NCBI GenBank assembly: GCA_963573305.1
Contig: OY754339.1
Location: forward strand, 9,161,941 to 9,225,940
Direction: 5' to 3'
DNA from: Pyrrhosoma nymphula
Lineage: Eukaryota > Arthropoda > Insecta > Odonata > Coenagrionidae
DNA length: 64,000 nt
The notes under the pieces were generated by a model. It did no database searches, had not been told where the DNA came from, and worked only from the letters and a program-made list of their open reading frames with translations. Positions within the stretch are counted from its first letter, which is position 1, and each line of letters starts with the position of its first letter. The translations under genes were made by a program, and so were the position numbers. This document shows, piece after piece, positions 12,170 to 24,184 of this stretch.

Positions 12170-12640
12170 CGAAGGAACGGCAAAGGATGCTGGAAGTGTG
12201 TGAGAAATGTAGAAAGGGGGAAGGAGATGGCAAGATGGTGGTAGGGGGGGGGGTTGAGAACGGTGAGGGGTGGGGTAGGGGAAAGGGAACGAAATGGACT
12301 GTTGTTGAAACAGTCGTAACCGCGAGGGAAGGGTTTTAAGGGAAAGGGTGCGGGACGTGTTACGGTTGGTAAGGGAACAGAGGGAAAACGTTGAAGGCAT
12401 GAGGAGGGGAGGGGGGGTTTATAGACAAAGGGAGTCGAGAAGGGTTTGAGAGAGGGGAGTGTGGAGAAACTGCGATTGTCCCTGATTTCACGCGTGGTTG
12501 CCGGCACGGAATCGGGACCCCTCGTTCGCCTCCGGGAGGAATGTGGTGTGGCGGGAGGGCGTGGTGGTGGTGGTGGAAGAGACGGAGGGCGTGGCGGAGG
12601 GAGCGAGAGAAGAGGAGAAAGGACTGGCGGAATGAATACA
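12170..12640. other. Purine-rich, G-run-rich tract
   Basis: The plus strand is dominated by G and A with runs of up to ten G (about 12,244-12,253) and GGTGG repeats at 12,560-12,600. This asymmetry leaves the minus strand nearly free of stops and creates several overlapping proline- and serine-rich frames that I do not accept as genes. It may be the skewed tail of a LINE, whose coding strand is also purine-rich here, but no RT residue is visible. Confidence 0.4.
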
Positions 12641-12719
12641 TATGCAGATCAAGCTTTGATATTGGCATTAGATGGCGTGCAGCGAAGATCTAGGTTTGTA
12701 AAGATATGACAAAGGATGA

Positions 12720-14045
12720 ACTCTCTCCAGTTTACGACTGATAATTGTTAAATGAGAACACTTTCCATATTTTAAATACTTTTGAAGCCAATTTTTTAAC
12801 TTTCAGGATGTAAAATTATGTTAAACATCGAAACCGGCCGCATTAAACATTTATCCGTGAAGAACTGCGAAGAGTCCTTTTTTTCGTCATGCATATGTTT
12901 CACAGCATTAGTTCTGAGGCCACATTGATATTTTCTAACGGGATGTAATGATAAATCTTAGAGTGTGTTGAGGATATTAGATGAAATGGGATCGGGAATC
13001 TGTATGACAGCATATGTGAAAAACAAGTTTCATCTTCGGAATAAACTTTAAGGCACATCTTCTCTCCGAATACGTTTAGAACATATTAAACCTCCGTACA
13101 ACCTATTAAAAACTCCATGTTTTCGTAGTCTAGGGTGTAATACTTGCATAAAACTAGAGAGATAGATTGTAAGACAGGTTTAAGATATTTTTTCCTCACA
13201 TGATGAGAAACCACTACATCTGTGATCGAAGTCACCTTCAATGTAAATTGTAAAGAAGTACTTTTTATGGGCGTTTTGGAACTCGAGTCGAGATCCATCC
13301 TCCGGGCTGATGACTCGAGTTCCGACACGTTGGCAGCAATGAGAGGAGTGGCAAACATTATTCAGAAACCATGACGCTATACGCCGTGAAAACATCAGAC
13401 TTTACTTCACCAGGTACTTTTTATGTTTACTTTTATGTTACTCTTGTTTATTTTTTTCATTTTTGCAAGGGTTGCTAATTTCATCACATGTATTCAATGT
13501 TCCTATAATTTTGAGATCAATTTTGCTCGTTTTTCATGCTAGTATGACTGAAATATTACAATTGGTCACCGTGATGTACCTATGGGTGCAGTGTTGTCTG
13601 TCTCGCCTGAGTGGAATGTTGGCTATAAGTCGTATCTACTACACATGGTGTCTCCTTCCACGTACATTACTTAATCGAATATAACATTATATGAAGTAAA
13701 TTAGCTATTAGCTGCATGTTTGTTTTATAATCGATTTATTTAAGTGGAGAGAGACATGCGAAGGTCCGCGCGACTATTTTGCAAAATATTTGGCATCAAA
13801 TGAATGAATGCCATCCATATCATATTCATGTGAAACCTATGACCCAACGCTAAAATTTTTGACGATAATGTTTATCAAAAGATTAGAGTCATGTTATTAA
13901 CAGAATTGTTGTAGAATCAAATAATATCCTATTTCCCTCACAAGTCTTGAACCCCTACCCTCTTTCATGCCTTTCTTAAAGCCCTCCATCTTCCTCATCT
14001 CCGCTTACACAACATCCTTCCTGATGAAATATACTAAACAATTGC
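12720..14045. other. No gene recognised; one 12-bp hairpin at 13,278-13,323
   Basis: Sequence is AT-rich without coding signals. At 13,278-13,289 GGAACTCGAGTC is repeated exactly inverted at 13,312-13,323 with a 22-nt loop. The hairpin is too G/C-balanced to be random AT pairing but has no recognised role. Confidence 0.35.
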
Positions 14046-14051
14046 AGTTCT

Positions 14052-14166
14052 CCAATAATTAAATATTTAACTTTGCCCAGTTTCGATGTTGCTACATCGT
14101 ATTCAAGAAGGACTTGAATATGATGTGGTAACAACGGAACCAGTCGAAATTAAATCTTAAATTAGG
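14052..14166. repeat. Palindrome carrying two hammerhead-like cores
   Basis: The arms meet near 14,108. Read outward from the centre, both give CTTGAATA(C/T)GATGT, a short loop, then ACATCGAAACTGGG on the left arm and ACAACGGAACCAGT on the right. The left arm keeps a GATGT/ACATC stem followed by GAAAC. This looks like two inverted copies of a PLE terminal motif with nothing left between them. Confidence 0.45.
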
Positions 14167-14513
14167 GGAAAAATTTAAGTGTTTCGTTTCTGATATTATG
14201 GAACGGTTTCTCTGTGTCACGCCTGTATCTCTATTTAACCACGTCCTCCTCTCTATCACGGCCTATAGCCAAAACACGCTGTAGTCGTCTTATATGGCTG
14301 GAAAAAATGTATCCATCGAATAATCTGCATCTTGTGTATACATTCAACGATGTCTGGCGAGATTAGGTGGAACAGAATTATGAACTGAAATAATAAAAAT
14401 TGGTTCTGTACACTGAACAGTTTACTGTAAACGCGTTTCAACCTCAAAATGTCACATTCAGTAATTCAAGAAGATAGCAGTTGTCAAGCAAATTTAAATA
14501 AAGATTTATCCAC

Positions 14514-14750
14514 ATTGTCAATAAAAAAAAGGAATTTGACTCTTTTGCTTGCACATCTGTCATTTAGGTGAACATAGACAAGAAGAGTTAGAATCTTGTA
14601 AAAACGTGCATATGGTACGAGTGACTCGGAATTTGAACCTCAGACAATGCACTCTTGTTTACGAGAATTAAACTCTCCCTGTAGATGGTCACCTAGGTGA
14701 CAGAAATTCATGCATAAAAGTCTAAATTTCATTGCCTTATTTTAACAATT
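14514..14750. repeat. Foldback repeat, family F1, copy 2
   Basis: This is an imperfect palindrome whose arms share blocks with the repeat at 2,008-2,207: TGCATGAATTTCTGTCACCT, GTGACCATCTACAGGGAGAG and AATTCTCGTAA on one strand. Arms have decayed more than in copy 1. No coding content or clear target duplication. Confidence 0.5.
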
Positions 14751-15109
14751 GATTCATATGTATATATTTATCGTGATATCGTCAGGTATGTACAATCAGT
14801 TAAAAGTGGTTGTACCGTAACACGACACTTTGACGTTGACAACATGCGATGTGCAATAAATTACTCCGTGGACAGAACCAAATTTAATTATAACAGTGCG
14901 TATTGTTTACTTTGATTTTGTTTTCTGACAACTATGAAAGTCATCGGCGAAAGCAGTGTTTTAAACGGTACGAATAAATTTAGTATCTGCTTTGATTCAC
15001 ACAGTTGACCTCTTTAAGGGCGAGTTAAGCATGGAAAAAACTTTCTATGATTTGGAGATTTTGGCAAAGTGTTGCAATGTTGGTGGAAATGGGATAGATC
15101 AGCCCTTGA

Positions 15110-15480
15110 GGGGACAGCGTGGAGTTAGTCCAGAGACGGAAGGTCCCGGCTCCCAAAGTCTGTCTGTCGCGGTGCAAGGATGAGTTGACGTTATTAGATT
15201 CATTTGCTTCCGAACTCATCAGCAACGTCTTTGGCAAGGTGGCCTCCACGACTCGAGAAACTTGCCTGCACCGGAAGGGTTGGCAAGGGGAAGCCTCGAA
15301 GAGAAGGGGGGGGGGGTTGGCATTTCACCGTACCTACAGTACGTGGCAATTCTATTTGCCAGGAACAATTCCCGTCTGAAAGGAGATCCTTTGAACGACG
15401 CCATCAAACCCGCTGGGTCCGCAAGCCACGGGAAGTTGGGCCTGGAGCGCTGTTTCTGTGAACATGTCCGTAGTTAACCC
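15110..15480. other. GC-rich island of unknown nature
   Basis: This stretch is clearly richer in G, C and CpG than its surroundings and contains a run of ten G near 15,308. Frames of 60-86 codons are open on both strands and in several phases, as expected from composition. None resembles a known domain. It could be a transposon part or a small regulatory island. Confidence 0.3.
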
Positions 15481-15484
15481 GGAG

Positions 15485-16950
15485 ACAATCTATTCAGTCC
15501 GTGAAGAGTCGTTTCCTGAATATGGATTTTGGTCAGATCCAGATGATCGAGTGCGAATTATCTTCGCTAACCATACTACATGCATCCAGTTATAAAACTC
15601 ATTAATGGCATCGTTGAAATATAAAACACGAGATTTAATAACATTTGTTTGTTTATATTTTTACATCTAATTGATAGTTATATAAACTAGTTTGATCGCT
15701 TCTTCATTTGAAGTACATTCTTTTGTGACTTGCTTATCGCATAAAATCTCTAGCTATCTCGATACAAGAATGGTAGTAATACTATTAACTGAACTTAAAA
15801 ATTAGTTGAATTTGGTAATAAAGTTATCAATTTTCCTGTTGTAGCAACCAAACTTTAGTGTATAGTAGCTCGTGGAAGCCTTTGACTGAGATGAGCCCGT
15901 GAATCTTTTCCCGCGCTTGAGAATATGCGTCAATATTGAGAGTTTCAGTGGAAAAATCACGTCCCTGTACTTTTCAAAAACAAATGTTTATCTTTCTGAT
16001 TTTTCATTGTTTACGATATCCAGGTAATTCTAATAGGTAAAATGCAATACCTTTAAAAAATTTCATTAAACGATCGATTGACAACGGCAGTTTTTCTGTT
16101 GGAAACCTGTTATCGTTGATGTATTAAAGCAACATGAATTAAGCAGATATATAATATGTAGACTATTATCTAAGATAGATGAACTTATTTAAGCCAAAGG
16201 TACTCGAACAATGGCCGTTGGAGCTTTAAGATTGTAAAGGCGAAGAAAATATAATTTTTTAAGTTTTTGTTGATTTAAAAAATTTTCTATTGAACATTTA
16301 CATATGAATGACCTAATCCGATAAAGTATTTAAAGTTCTTTAGAATGTTATAAAAATCTTTATTCTTCTTATTAATATCTTTTTATCTTTTACATTTATT
16401 CTTTTATTTCTTTAGAGCATCTTCATTACCCTTGATACAAACAATAATTCCCCGCTTTAAGGATTTACGAACAGAGGAAATCTGGAGTAAATTACGCTGG
16501 TATATCTTGTTTCGTCTTTACCTTTGTTTAAAACTCCAGATCCAAAGCAGAGTTATTTAAGTGGTAGAACAAAAACGAATAATGTAAGCTTATATGGTTC
16601 TAAACTCATTACAAAATACCATCAAAACAAATAGGTAGGAACGTAGAGGGCCAGAAAGCTGGATAGCCGATGGAGCATTTTGAAGTTTACAGTGCCACTT
16701 ATTGAAACATTGGAACCTGTGGCAGTCAAACAAGGAGAATACCTCACTCTCCAGCGCGGAGTAAATCTTTAGGAAATGGACGCTTCCGCGGTAATTGGTA
16801 TGTTAGCGCAACTGCCACCATGTTTCTCTGCCACTACCTGCGAAAAAACACCTTTTATTAGCAGCATTTGCCAAGGAAGACCACCAATACCATTTTATAT
16901 TTTTAAATGTAGGTACGGTCCGCGCCAAAATCCTGTGGACACGTCAAATA
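15485..16950. other. No recognisable gene or element
   Basis: AT-rich throughout. The part at 16,770-16,850 contains ACTGCCACCATGTTTC, which recurs at 59,745-59,760, so some repeat is probably present, but its limits cannot be set. The 201-codon plus frame starting at 16,776 runs antisense into a PLE and is not a gene. Confidence 0.35.
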
Positions 16951-16999
16951 TAATAATTATACGGGTGAATGCCATGTGTTATTTCGGTTTGGCCCGACG

Positions 17000-17030
17000 T
17001 TTCTTGACCCACTGCTGGTCACTTCTTCAT
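17000..17030 (-). ncRNA. Hammerhead-like core downstream of PLE copy 1
   Basis: Minus-strand order is ATGAAGA, a hairpin of TGACC against GGGTCA, then GAAACGTCGGG. It lies about 200 nt after the end of the GIY-YIG remnant of the PLE at 17,228-18,706, in the same orientation. The first base of the CUGANGA box is A instead of C, and stem I was not identified. Confidence 0.35.
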
Positions 17031-17227
17031 GGGAATGGAACTTGCTGTCACTGTTTGATCTTATATATCTATCCCCCACTAACACAAGTTGGTTCAAGTG
17101 GGAGAGTTGGACGGGGGGAGGGAGTTAGGACAGGAGGGGAAGGGGGAGGTAGAGAATGTTTGCGGATGACTGGGTTGCATGTGCTGCTGATTTTTAGTCC
17201 ACCATCTCTGTTGAAATTATGCTTATT

Positions 17228-18706
17228 TCAATTTATCTCAATGGCCTCACGAATGAGTCGAAGTTTGAATCTTCCCACCTTAGCGATGAATTTGGATTTT
17301 TCAAAGTGGATCGCGTTTCCCATGGATTCGTGCTCAGCCACTGCAGACTTCGTTGTTTCCCGAGTCGAATGTGCAAAGTGAATGCAAAGGTTTTTACTCT
17401 TCCAGTCAAGTTTTGACTGAGCGCCCTGTCTCCCCAATGTATTATTTTCCGCATGTTCCGCAGGGAATATCGTATACCTCTTCAATTCGTAGCGGTGTTC
17501 TGTCCTTCACATTTCCTATTATGTGTTTATACTTGCACCTTAGGTTTAAAAATGGCCTTAATGTCATAATTATGAAGGACGTTTCTTATCTTGTCGGTCT
17601 TGCCTTTATTGTACGGGTGGAAGGCTTTCTTCTGGCTGGTGACGTCCATAGTTTCGGATGGGTTCCCATTGTTCTTCTTCTTTGTCTTGTTGAGATTTCG
17701 GAAGATAGCTCCTATGTTGTAACCGTTTAGGCGAAGGATAGATGTCAATTTTTGTTTCTCTGCATGTAAATTCTTCGTATCACTCAGTGAAATATATCGC
17801 TCAATTAGTGTCCTCATAACAGCGTTAATCTGGGCAGGGTGGTGGTGAGAGCTTGCATGGAGATACCGTTGACGTGGGTTATCTTTTCACGGCGTGACCC
17901 AGGGTTCCATTATTATTTTTCTCCACCAGAACGTCGAGAAATTGAAGCTTCTCATCTTTTTCTACTTCCATGGTGTATTTAATGTGGCTGTTTAGTCTCT
18001 TCAAATAATGTTGAAATTCTTCTAACTTCTGACAACCATGTGTCCAAAAAATAAAAGTATCGTCAATGTAACACAACCAACTATTGGGTTTTTCTCTCGG
18101 CATTTTGAAGCACCGTTGATTCCAGATTCTCCATGTAGATATTGGCCACCGTTGTTGAGATGGGGGATCCCATTACTGTCCCTGAAGTTTGCTCGTAAAT
18201 ATTGTTTCTTCACCGGAATAAGGTGCTATTCAGGCAGATATCTGTCAATGAAGCGACGATCTCACCACACTTTTCTTCAATAATTTTAAACCGCTTCATC
18301 ACCAGGTATATTCGTAAAAAGTGACGTCACTTCAAAACTGACGAGGATGTCCTCCTGGTGCACTCGAATATCTTTGACGAACTGGAGGAAAAGTTGAGAG
18401 TCCTTCACGTAAGATTTTGCCTCCTCAACTTTGAGTTTCAATATTTTATGCGAAATACTTGGCTAGTTTTTAGGTGTAGAGCGTTTATGGCGCTGACGAT
18501 GGGTCTCAGTGGTATGTCTTCTTTATGTATCTTGGGCAGACCGTAGATGCTGGGAGTTTTTGATCCTTTGGTATCAGTCTTTTTCTTTCTCTTGGATCAC
18601 CAGTGTGTTTTTCACTAGCCCACGTTGCGATCCTCTTGAAGCCGGAAGTTGGGTCGCGTTGCATTTTCCGGTAAGGGCCATTCCCGATTCTGGCACGCAC
18701 TAAAAA
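17228..18706 (-). pseudogene. Penelope-like element, copy 1 (RT plus GIY-YIG), decayed
   Basis: The minus strand carries PLE protein blocks in the correct order. Around 18,540-18,480 there are remnants of the Y-G-L-P-K-x-H and L-R-P-I-V-S-A-I motifs. Near 18,350-18,300 DILVSFEVTSLFTNIPGDEA matches the PLE motif A region (usually FDVTSLFTNIP; the catalytic D is E here). Near 18,170-18,130 GSPISTTVANIYMENLES is motif B. At about 18,075-18,040 YIDDTFIFWTHG is motif C with both aspartates, followed by QFLDVLVEK. The region 17,485-17,228 ends with RLIREAIEIN, the usual end of the GIY-YIG domain. Several stops and frameshifts break the gene. It is closely related to the copy at 25.8-26.9 kb, in opposite orientation. 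Confidence 0.85.
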
Positions 18707-18949
18707 ATAAGGTTGCCCAACCTTGCGCTAGACTGCGATCACTTGTAAATTGTAGATCACTCAGGCGTCAGGGTGACATAAAGGACGTTTTAACCGTGAA
18801 CCACAAATCTAAATCTTACCGAAACGGCAAATTGTGATGCATAATCTGCCGAACTGATACTCTCGGAAAAAAAATTCCTTCTTGAGGTGCGCCATTTGAG
18901 ACTACAACGACAACTACACGACTCTATGGGAAACTGGATACCACTGAAA

Positions 18950-19030
18950 AATAATAGCAGCTCACCGGGTTTTGAACCCAGTCCTCCTGCATTTTAAGGC
19001 AGTAATAGAGCCATTTCCACCTAATTGAAA
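18950..19030 (-). repeat. tRNA-like SINE remnant of a second type
   Basis: On the minus strand a box B-like GGTTCAAAACCCGGTGAGCT is preceded by ATGGCTCTATTACTGCC and followed by a T-rich stretch. It resembles a tRNA T-arm with intact CCGGG/CTGGG-type pairing. The rest of the cloverleaf is not convincing and the sequence differs from the main SINE family of this window. Confidence 0.4.
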
Positions 19031-19034
19031 ACTG

Positions 19035-19490
19035 ACCAACCAAATCGAGAGTAGATAGAAAGTTCTCTGTGGACAAATCGAAGAAGAGAAGGAGGGTGAC
19101 GTTCATTCGTTTTTCTCAAGATGCTGCGGGCTTTTGACAGTCGAGGATCCGTCTTAAGATTCAATGAGTGAGAGGGAGAATGAAAGGCGAAGGGGCGAAG
19201 AGAAGAAGTAAACGTATTTACGGTGCTTATATGTGGGAATGGAGACGCCCCTTAGTGAGTCGAGGGCTCCGCTTTTAGGGTTTGTCGTTGTCGCCGTGCG
19301 TAAACATCCGCGTGGCACTAATTCCTTGCCATTGACGGCGTCTTACGTGGGATAAGGAAAGCAAGTGAGAAGGGGTGAAATTGGGGTTGGGTCAAGGTGG
19401 GGGAAAGAGCTGAGATCCTCAAATCCTGAGAAGGGGAATGTGGAAATTAACCCTTCTTGGCAGGGTCCATAGGGTATTGGGTTTTGCGGG
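19035..19490. other. Non-repetitive, GC-balanced stretch
   Basis: I find no frame or repeat of note. The sequence is purine-rich and GC-balanced compared with its surroundings and includes TAAACATC near 19,302, a forkhead-type word. A regulatory role is possible but unsupported. Confidence 0.25.
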
Positions 19491-19499
19491 AGATATTGT

Positions 19500-20810
19500 T
19501 TTAAGGCTCCCTGGTATTCTTATTTCAATATCGTATCGTGATATAAATGTTGGTGTAGTGATGTCTCACCTTATGCAACATGTAATATCAAAAATCACTA
19601 ACATCGGATATCGGAAAGGTTCAACTGATCGAATTTTATGGCATGTCACAATTTATCGAATTTCGTTGCAAAAAAAATATTTTCGCTTTAATTTTGTTAT
19701 TCAGGAGGTATGGCATTGCGATGTAAATTGGAAATCGCGGGAAATTGCAATGTATCACATAACGCATGATGTTCAGTATCGAAAGTCGTGTTGAAATTAT
19801 CAGATATCGGAGTTTATTTGCTTATCGCACTGGATTGCATATCGAATTTTATTGGATTGCATTGCAATTTGATATGTAACGCATAAAAGCAGGGGCAATC
19901 TAAATGGGATGGTGATGTAAAACTTTACACCGCCAAGTTCGTATTGCGTTTCATACCATGTAACGTCACTTATAATCGAATTATATAAATGTTTGCATTT
20001 CGTGGCATTCCGCATCAGGTGGCATTTTAGTATTTTGTATAGAATTTATTTTCATTATAATGTATACAATTTTGAACAGGATAGCGTTGTATGACGTGAT
20101 TCACCTCATAGCATCTCATAGAGAATTGCATAACAGTGCATTGCAATGCGATATAATTTTCGAGTCTCAAGAAATACAATGCATTGCATATTGCATGATA
20201 TAATATCTGAGATCATATTGCATTGAATGTAGTAGTGTATCAATTATTGAATTAAGTTAAAGGTCGTATTTCATCGGAGTATAAAAATATCGGAATTGGT
20301 ATTCGATACTTATATGACGGATATCTTGGACGATCTCATCGGGATCGCGATGTTAATTTGTTATTCTCCAAATTCGCTTTTCATCACAGATTATATATCG
20401 TCTGGTAATATCGTACAATATACATTTTTGTGATACATGGTATATCGCATCGGATGGCATTATAATGTTCTTATTGATTTAAATGTCACCATATGGCAAA
20501 TACTTTTAGATAATTAAGCGTTTTATGTAGTAGTTCACCGTACAACATTTCACAGAGAAATGCATCACCGTAAATCGAAATGCGATATAAAGTTTTCGTC
20601 AACAGGAATGCGATGCATCGAATGTCGCATGGAAGAATATCGAAAATTGTATTGTATCAAATCTTGGAGTGCCTCACCACGACCTTTCCTATATATTGTA
20701 TTGCCCTGACGTTCATAATCCATCCAGGTCAAGGTCTATAAACAGTGTATATGCCCTCGCATATATATCGCATATCGCAGTCGACGCATCGTAATATCGT
20801 ATAGGTCACA
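19500..20810. repeat. Degenerate simple-sequence tract built from ATCG and GCAT words
   Basis: Over about 1.3 kb the words TATCG, ATCGCAT, TTGCAT, GCATTGC, GATATAA and their complements recur far more often than elsewhere in the window, for example GCATTGCAATGCGATATAAT at 20,139-20,158 and ATCGCATATCGCAG near 20,767-20,780. No constant period could be fixed by eye. It looks like an old, decayed short-period repeat (cryptic satellite) whose units are themselves nearly palindromic. No coding potential. Confidence 0.55.
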
Positions 20811-20819
20811 GGGAGGGTG

Positions 20820-21245
20820 AGGAAGAAATCCTTTTCACTCCCGCGAACACGCACAATCATCAAGCAGCAGTAAAACCCTTTGCGCTGTCACCCTTCCCTC
20901 CCCCCTCCCCCGGATCCCCTTCCACCCCTGAGGGTCCTCGTAACTCTCCCTATGGATGCGACCCTTCCTGGTCCTTACCATTTCTCGCTCCATTTCTCCC
21001 TTCTCCCAATTCAGTTGCCCTATTCGACTTGCGCGTCGCTGTCTCGCGTTGGATGCTGGGAAGCGTGGCAGAGGCAGGTCGGAAAGGAACATTACACATA
21101 AAACGTAACATGCAAGCGGCCACCAAACACTCCTATCTAATAATTATTTTTGCCTTCTGGTGATATTAGTCCATTAAAGGATTAGGCACTTCATTTCTCC
21201 TCCACCAACGTTCTACATCTACCAATATTAATGGTTCGTAAGGGA
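20820..21245. other. Pyrimidine-rich tract and unassigned DNA
   Basis: A C/T-rich block at 20,880-21,020 produces open frames on both strands by composition. Nothing identifiable precedes the LINE end at 21,253. Confidence 0.3.
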
Positions 21246-21252
21246 GCAAGAT

Positions 21253-21558
21253 GTGGGACTGTGGAGGAGGATGGAGAAGGTGCGTCGGACGGAAGGGAAG
21301 AAGACAAATGAGGAAGTGCTTGACATGGTGGGCGATGAGAGGAAACTTATAGATGAAATTAGGGGAAGGCAGGGTAGGTGGCTGGAAGGGGTAATGAGGG
21401 ACGATGGTTTGCTGAAGGCCGTGATAGAGGGAAGGATGTTAGGTAAGCGGGGAAGTGGGAGAAAGAGAATAGGTTTTATGGACGGGATGAAGAAAGGTAG
21501 GACTTACGCTGAGATGAAGATAGAAATACTAGAGGTAGAAAGGGCACGGCACGTGTAA
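21253..21558 (+). pseudogene. LINE 3' end, family L-A, copy 2
   Basis: An open frame of 101 codons encodes the C-terminal tail of a LINE ORF2. It contains WRRMEKVRRTE, KTNEEVLDMVGDERKL, RQGRWLEGVMR, LLKAVIEGRMLGKRGSGRKR and FMDGMKKGRTYAEMK. The same blocks in the same order end the longest LINE of the window (47,030-47,308) and recur at 24.2 and 58.7 kb. The RT is absent, so the copy is 5'-truncated. The first codon is a TTG and is not a real start. The tail frame itself is uninterrupted, so the copy may be fairly young. Confidence 0.8.
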
Positions 21559-22129
21559 GAGTCTGTCGGATTTTCTCTGACTTTATTCATAACCTACCTT
21601 TAACCGGTAGATTACTCTAATGATGAGGGCTACATGAAAAATTAATTTTGCATAATGTGCACCAATTCCATTCAATAATATGCAAAAAAGTATTAACTCA
21701 AGCCCTGACGAAGCATAAATGTAGATTTGATACGTCGGCGAAAGAGAAATTAAGTAATTTATAATTGATGGACCTATATCCCCGGAAGAAAATACAATAA
21801 TTACATAAAAATTAGAGGTTGTGGAAAGGAATTTTCAGGATATTTAAACTTGGAGTCCTACGTTGTACATTAGACACTCTAGACACACCCTAGGCCTTAC
21901 GTAATTAAAAAAAAATTTTTATATGCATACTAATTAATAAGGGTAATCTGTAAGTTAAGGTAGGTTGAAACGGAGAAAAGTAGAATTCTCCTCGAAAGTA
22001 AAAAGTAGGTAATGAAATTGTTCTATCTACGGTGGCATTTACCCTCCTACTTTAAATCTCATTACTTAAGTTTTATTATGATATATCTTTATTCTATATT
22101 TCCTGCTATGATTTTCTGATGGATCAACC

Positions 22130-22610
22130 GATTCTTGCAATCTTTTGGATGACTGACTTACCATCGTCGGGTCGTCAGCAAATCTCACCGCATTTATCAC
22201 CTGGTCTCCTACTTTGATTCCCACATCTGCCTATTCCCACGCTTCTTACCATTTCCTCGGCATTAATTTTAAAAAGCAAATGTGATAGCGGGCACCCTTG
22301 CCTTACCTCGCGACCTGTGAATGTCCACCCAGATTCCACCCAGTCAGCCATCCTAACCTGTGCCCTCTGGGTCATGTATAAGTATCAGATAAGTCTACGA
22401 TATCGCCAATCTATTCCTATTTTCATCAGTATCTTAATTTTTTCTTCCCTGTCAGCTCTATTCAACGCCTTTTCGAAACAAATCATGCAAAGATATCTTG
22501 GTCACACTCCGTTTCTTTCTACAAGCGTTCTCATCACCGCAATTGCATCGCGAGTCACGCTTTCCAGCCAAGACTCAAAAACTGTTGATCGATTTAATTA
22601 CTAATTTTAC
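22130..22610 (-). pseudogene. LINE RT fragment, family L-A
   Basis: Minus-strand reading gives TRDAIAVMRTLVERNG, a damaged motif A (CFEKALNRADREEK), IGIDWRYRRLI, LYMTQRAQVRMADWVESGW, and motif B as REVRQGCPLSHLLFKINAEE. Each block aligns in order with the LINE at 46,220-46,520, so it is the same family. Motif C does not follow: the frame ends at GEIC and a stop. In-frame stops and lost motif A aspartates show it is inactive. Confidence 0.8.
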
Positions 22611-22619
22611 ATGCTCACC

Positions 22620-22790
22620 AATTAACATCATCCATGACTTGCATACGTTTTCCATTTTACACTCGGCAGAAGCAAAGGCGACCATGGGCAACCTTACCCC
22701 ACGATCTATAACTTACCATCGTGAGATTCCGTCCGCCACCCTCACCTGTGCCTTTGGGGCCGTATATCTAGCTCCATTGCAAACATATGC
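22620..22790 (-). pseudogene. Second LINE RT fragment, motif B region
   Basis: The minus strand reads APKAQVRVADGISRW, a stop-containing gap and IDRGVRLPMVAF, which corresponds to the AQVRVANG...GRGVRQGCPLS region of the LINE at 46.4 kb. It lies directly upstream (in reading direction) of another fragment with the same region, so it must be a separate insertion or a duplication. Confidence 0.5.
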
Positions 22791-22799
22791 CTAGGTGTG

Positions 22800-24180
22800 T
22801 ATATACATTCCCTCGCGCAAAATTACGCGTAGGTACAGAGCGCAACCACCCGACGGCATCATAGGCACGTGGCGTTTTTGGACTGAAGAGGACCACGCGG
22901 CGTGCCTGCATCAAATAAACGCCGATGACGGAAATGTATGGCAGATGTACATTGCTAAAAACAAGCTCGATAGGGCTGGATGGAGATGTTCCTATTTCTG
23001 GGCTTTGTGGAATTCCATTTGAAATTTCATTGTAAAACATGATTTTTGGAGCTTAGTGATTCGCCATTGGGCGACTCCAAGCTGACACAACTAAGACCGT
23101 GGCCAGACCATCTACGATTCTCACGACTTTCAGCACGAAGAAAGGATATAATAAGGAAAGAAAATTTGCTAAATATTAGCTCTTAATAATTATAAATAAC
23201 AAAGTTATGGCGTTTCGAATATCACAAGTTAGCGCAACTTGGCGCGCCGCAGCTCCGAACTGTCACTCCAACACACGTCGATTTAATAGTCAGATTTGAA
23301 ATATAATTATATTTTCGTCATTAAAAGACAAAAATCTGCGTTTCATTTTAACTTAGGGCTATAAATACATCAATTCTGGACTCTATAGAGACTTTAATTT
23401 TAAGAAGACTTTAATTGTTCCTATTTCTTTAAAATTTTGATCCACGTTTAGAGCCTCCTAACTCCTTAACTAATTCTTAGAAAGGGTCCGGCTTAAGCAT
23501 ACAAGAACGAACACAACGTATGACTGTACGCAAATTTCATTAAATTTTATTTGCGGCGCACAACCCCGGCACAATGGAGTAACAAAAACTGATCGGTGAA
23601 AATTTTGCGACTTTTGCTGTTTAAAAAAAGCGATGTCTGGCAACTCAATATTGGTTGGAATGCATATTTGACAGCAGTCCAAGCCTTTATCTTTAAAAAA
23701 CTGTCCAATATTGCTACTACTTCAATTTAAATGATAATACATGATCTAAAAAACATCACATTTTGATGAATAGTGTTCCCAATTACTCTCCAGGGGGGAA
23801 TTTCCCACTGGTTGACAAACTTTGAAATTAATATACATGAGACAGTGGATTGCTAAGTCTCAATTTGTTATATTCCTCGTCGAAGTTAACTGAATGGATA
23901 TGGTGAGTTATTGATGTTACGGTTTTTAATTGTTTGCTACAAATTTGGGACCCAGGAGATGAATATTAAACAAATAAAAAACAATCAAAAGCCGTGCCGC
24001 TTGTTTATAACCCCCAGCAGTAAACCTGAAGTGTAACACAGGGTTTGACTTGGTAGGCAGTCTCTAGAGAGGTGGCCATGCTTAATTTGGTTGGAGCAAT
24101 TCATGTCTTCGAACAGAATTTAGTGAAACTTTGTATTATTGTTACTAGGTGATCTACCGGTTTAGGTAGGTTTAGATAGA
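22800..24180. other. No recognisable gene or element
   Basis: Short frames only. A 75-codon plus frame at 22,795-23,022 and its 90-codon minus counterpart show no known domain. No repeat partner was identified. Confidence 0.35.
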
Positions 24181-24184
24181 AGTA

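Noticed and set aside
12130..12668. Overlapping minus frames rich in P, S and H
   Set aside because: Shadow of the purine-rich tract.
16776..17381. Plus-strand frame of 201 codons
   Set aside because: It is largely antisense to the PLE endonuclease region and its 3' end; no domain similarity.
21705..21755. CTGACGA...GCGAAAG as another hammerhead-like core
   Set aside because: No stem of more than two pairs can be drawn between the two boxes.
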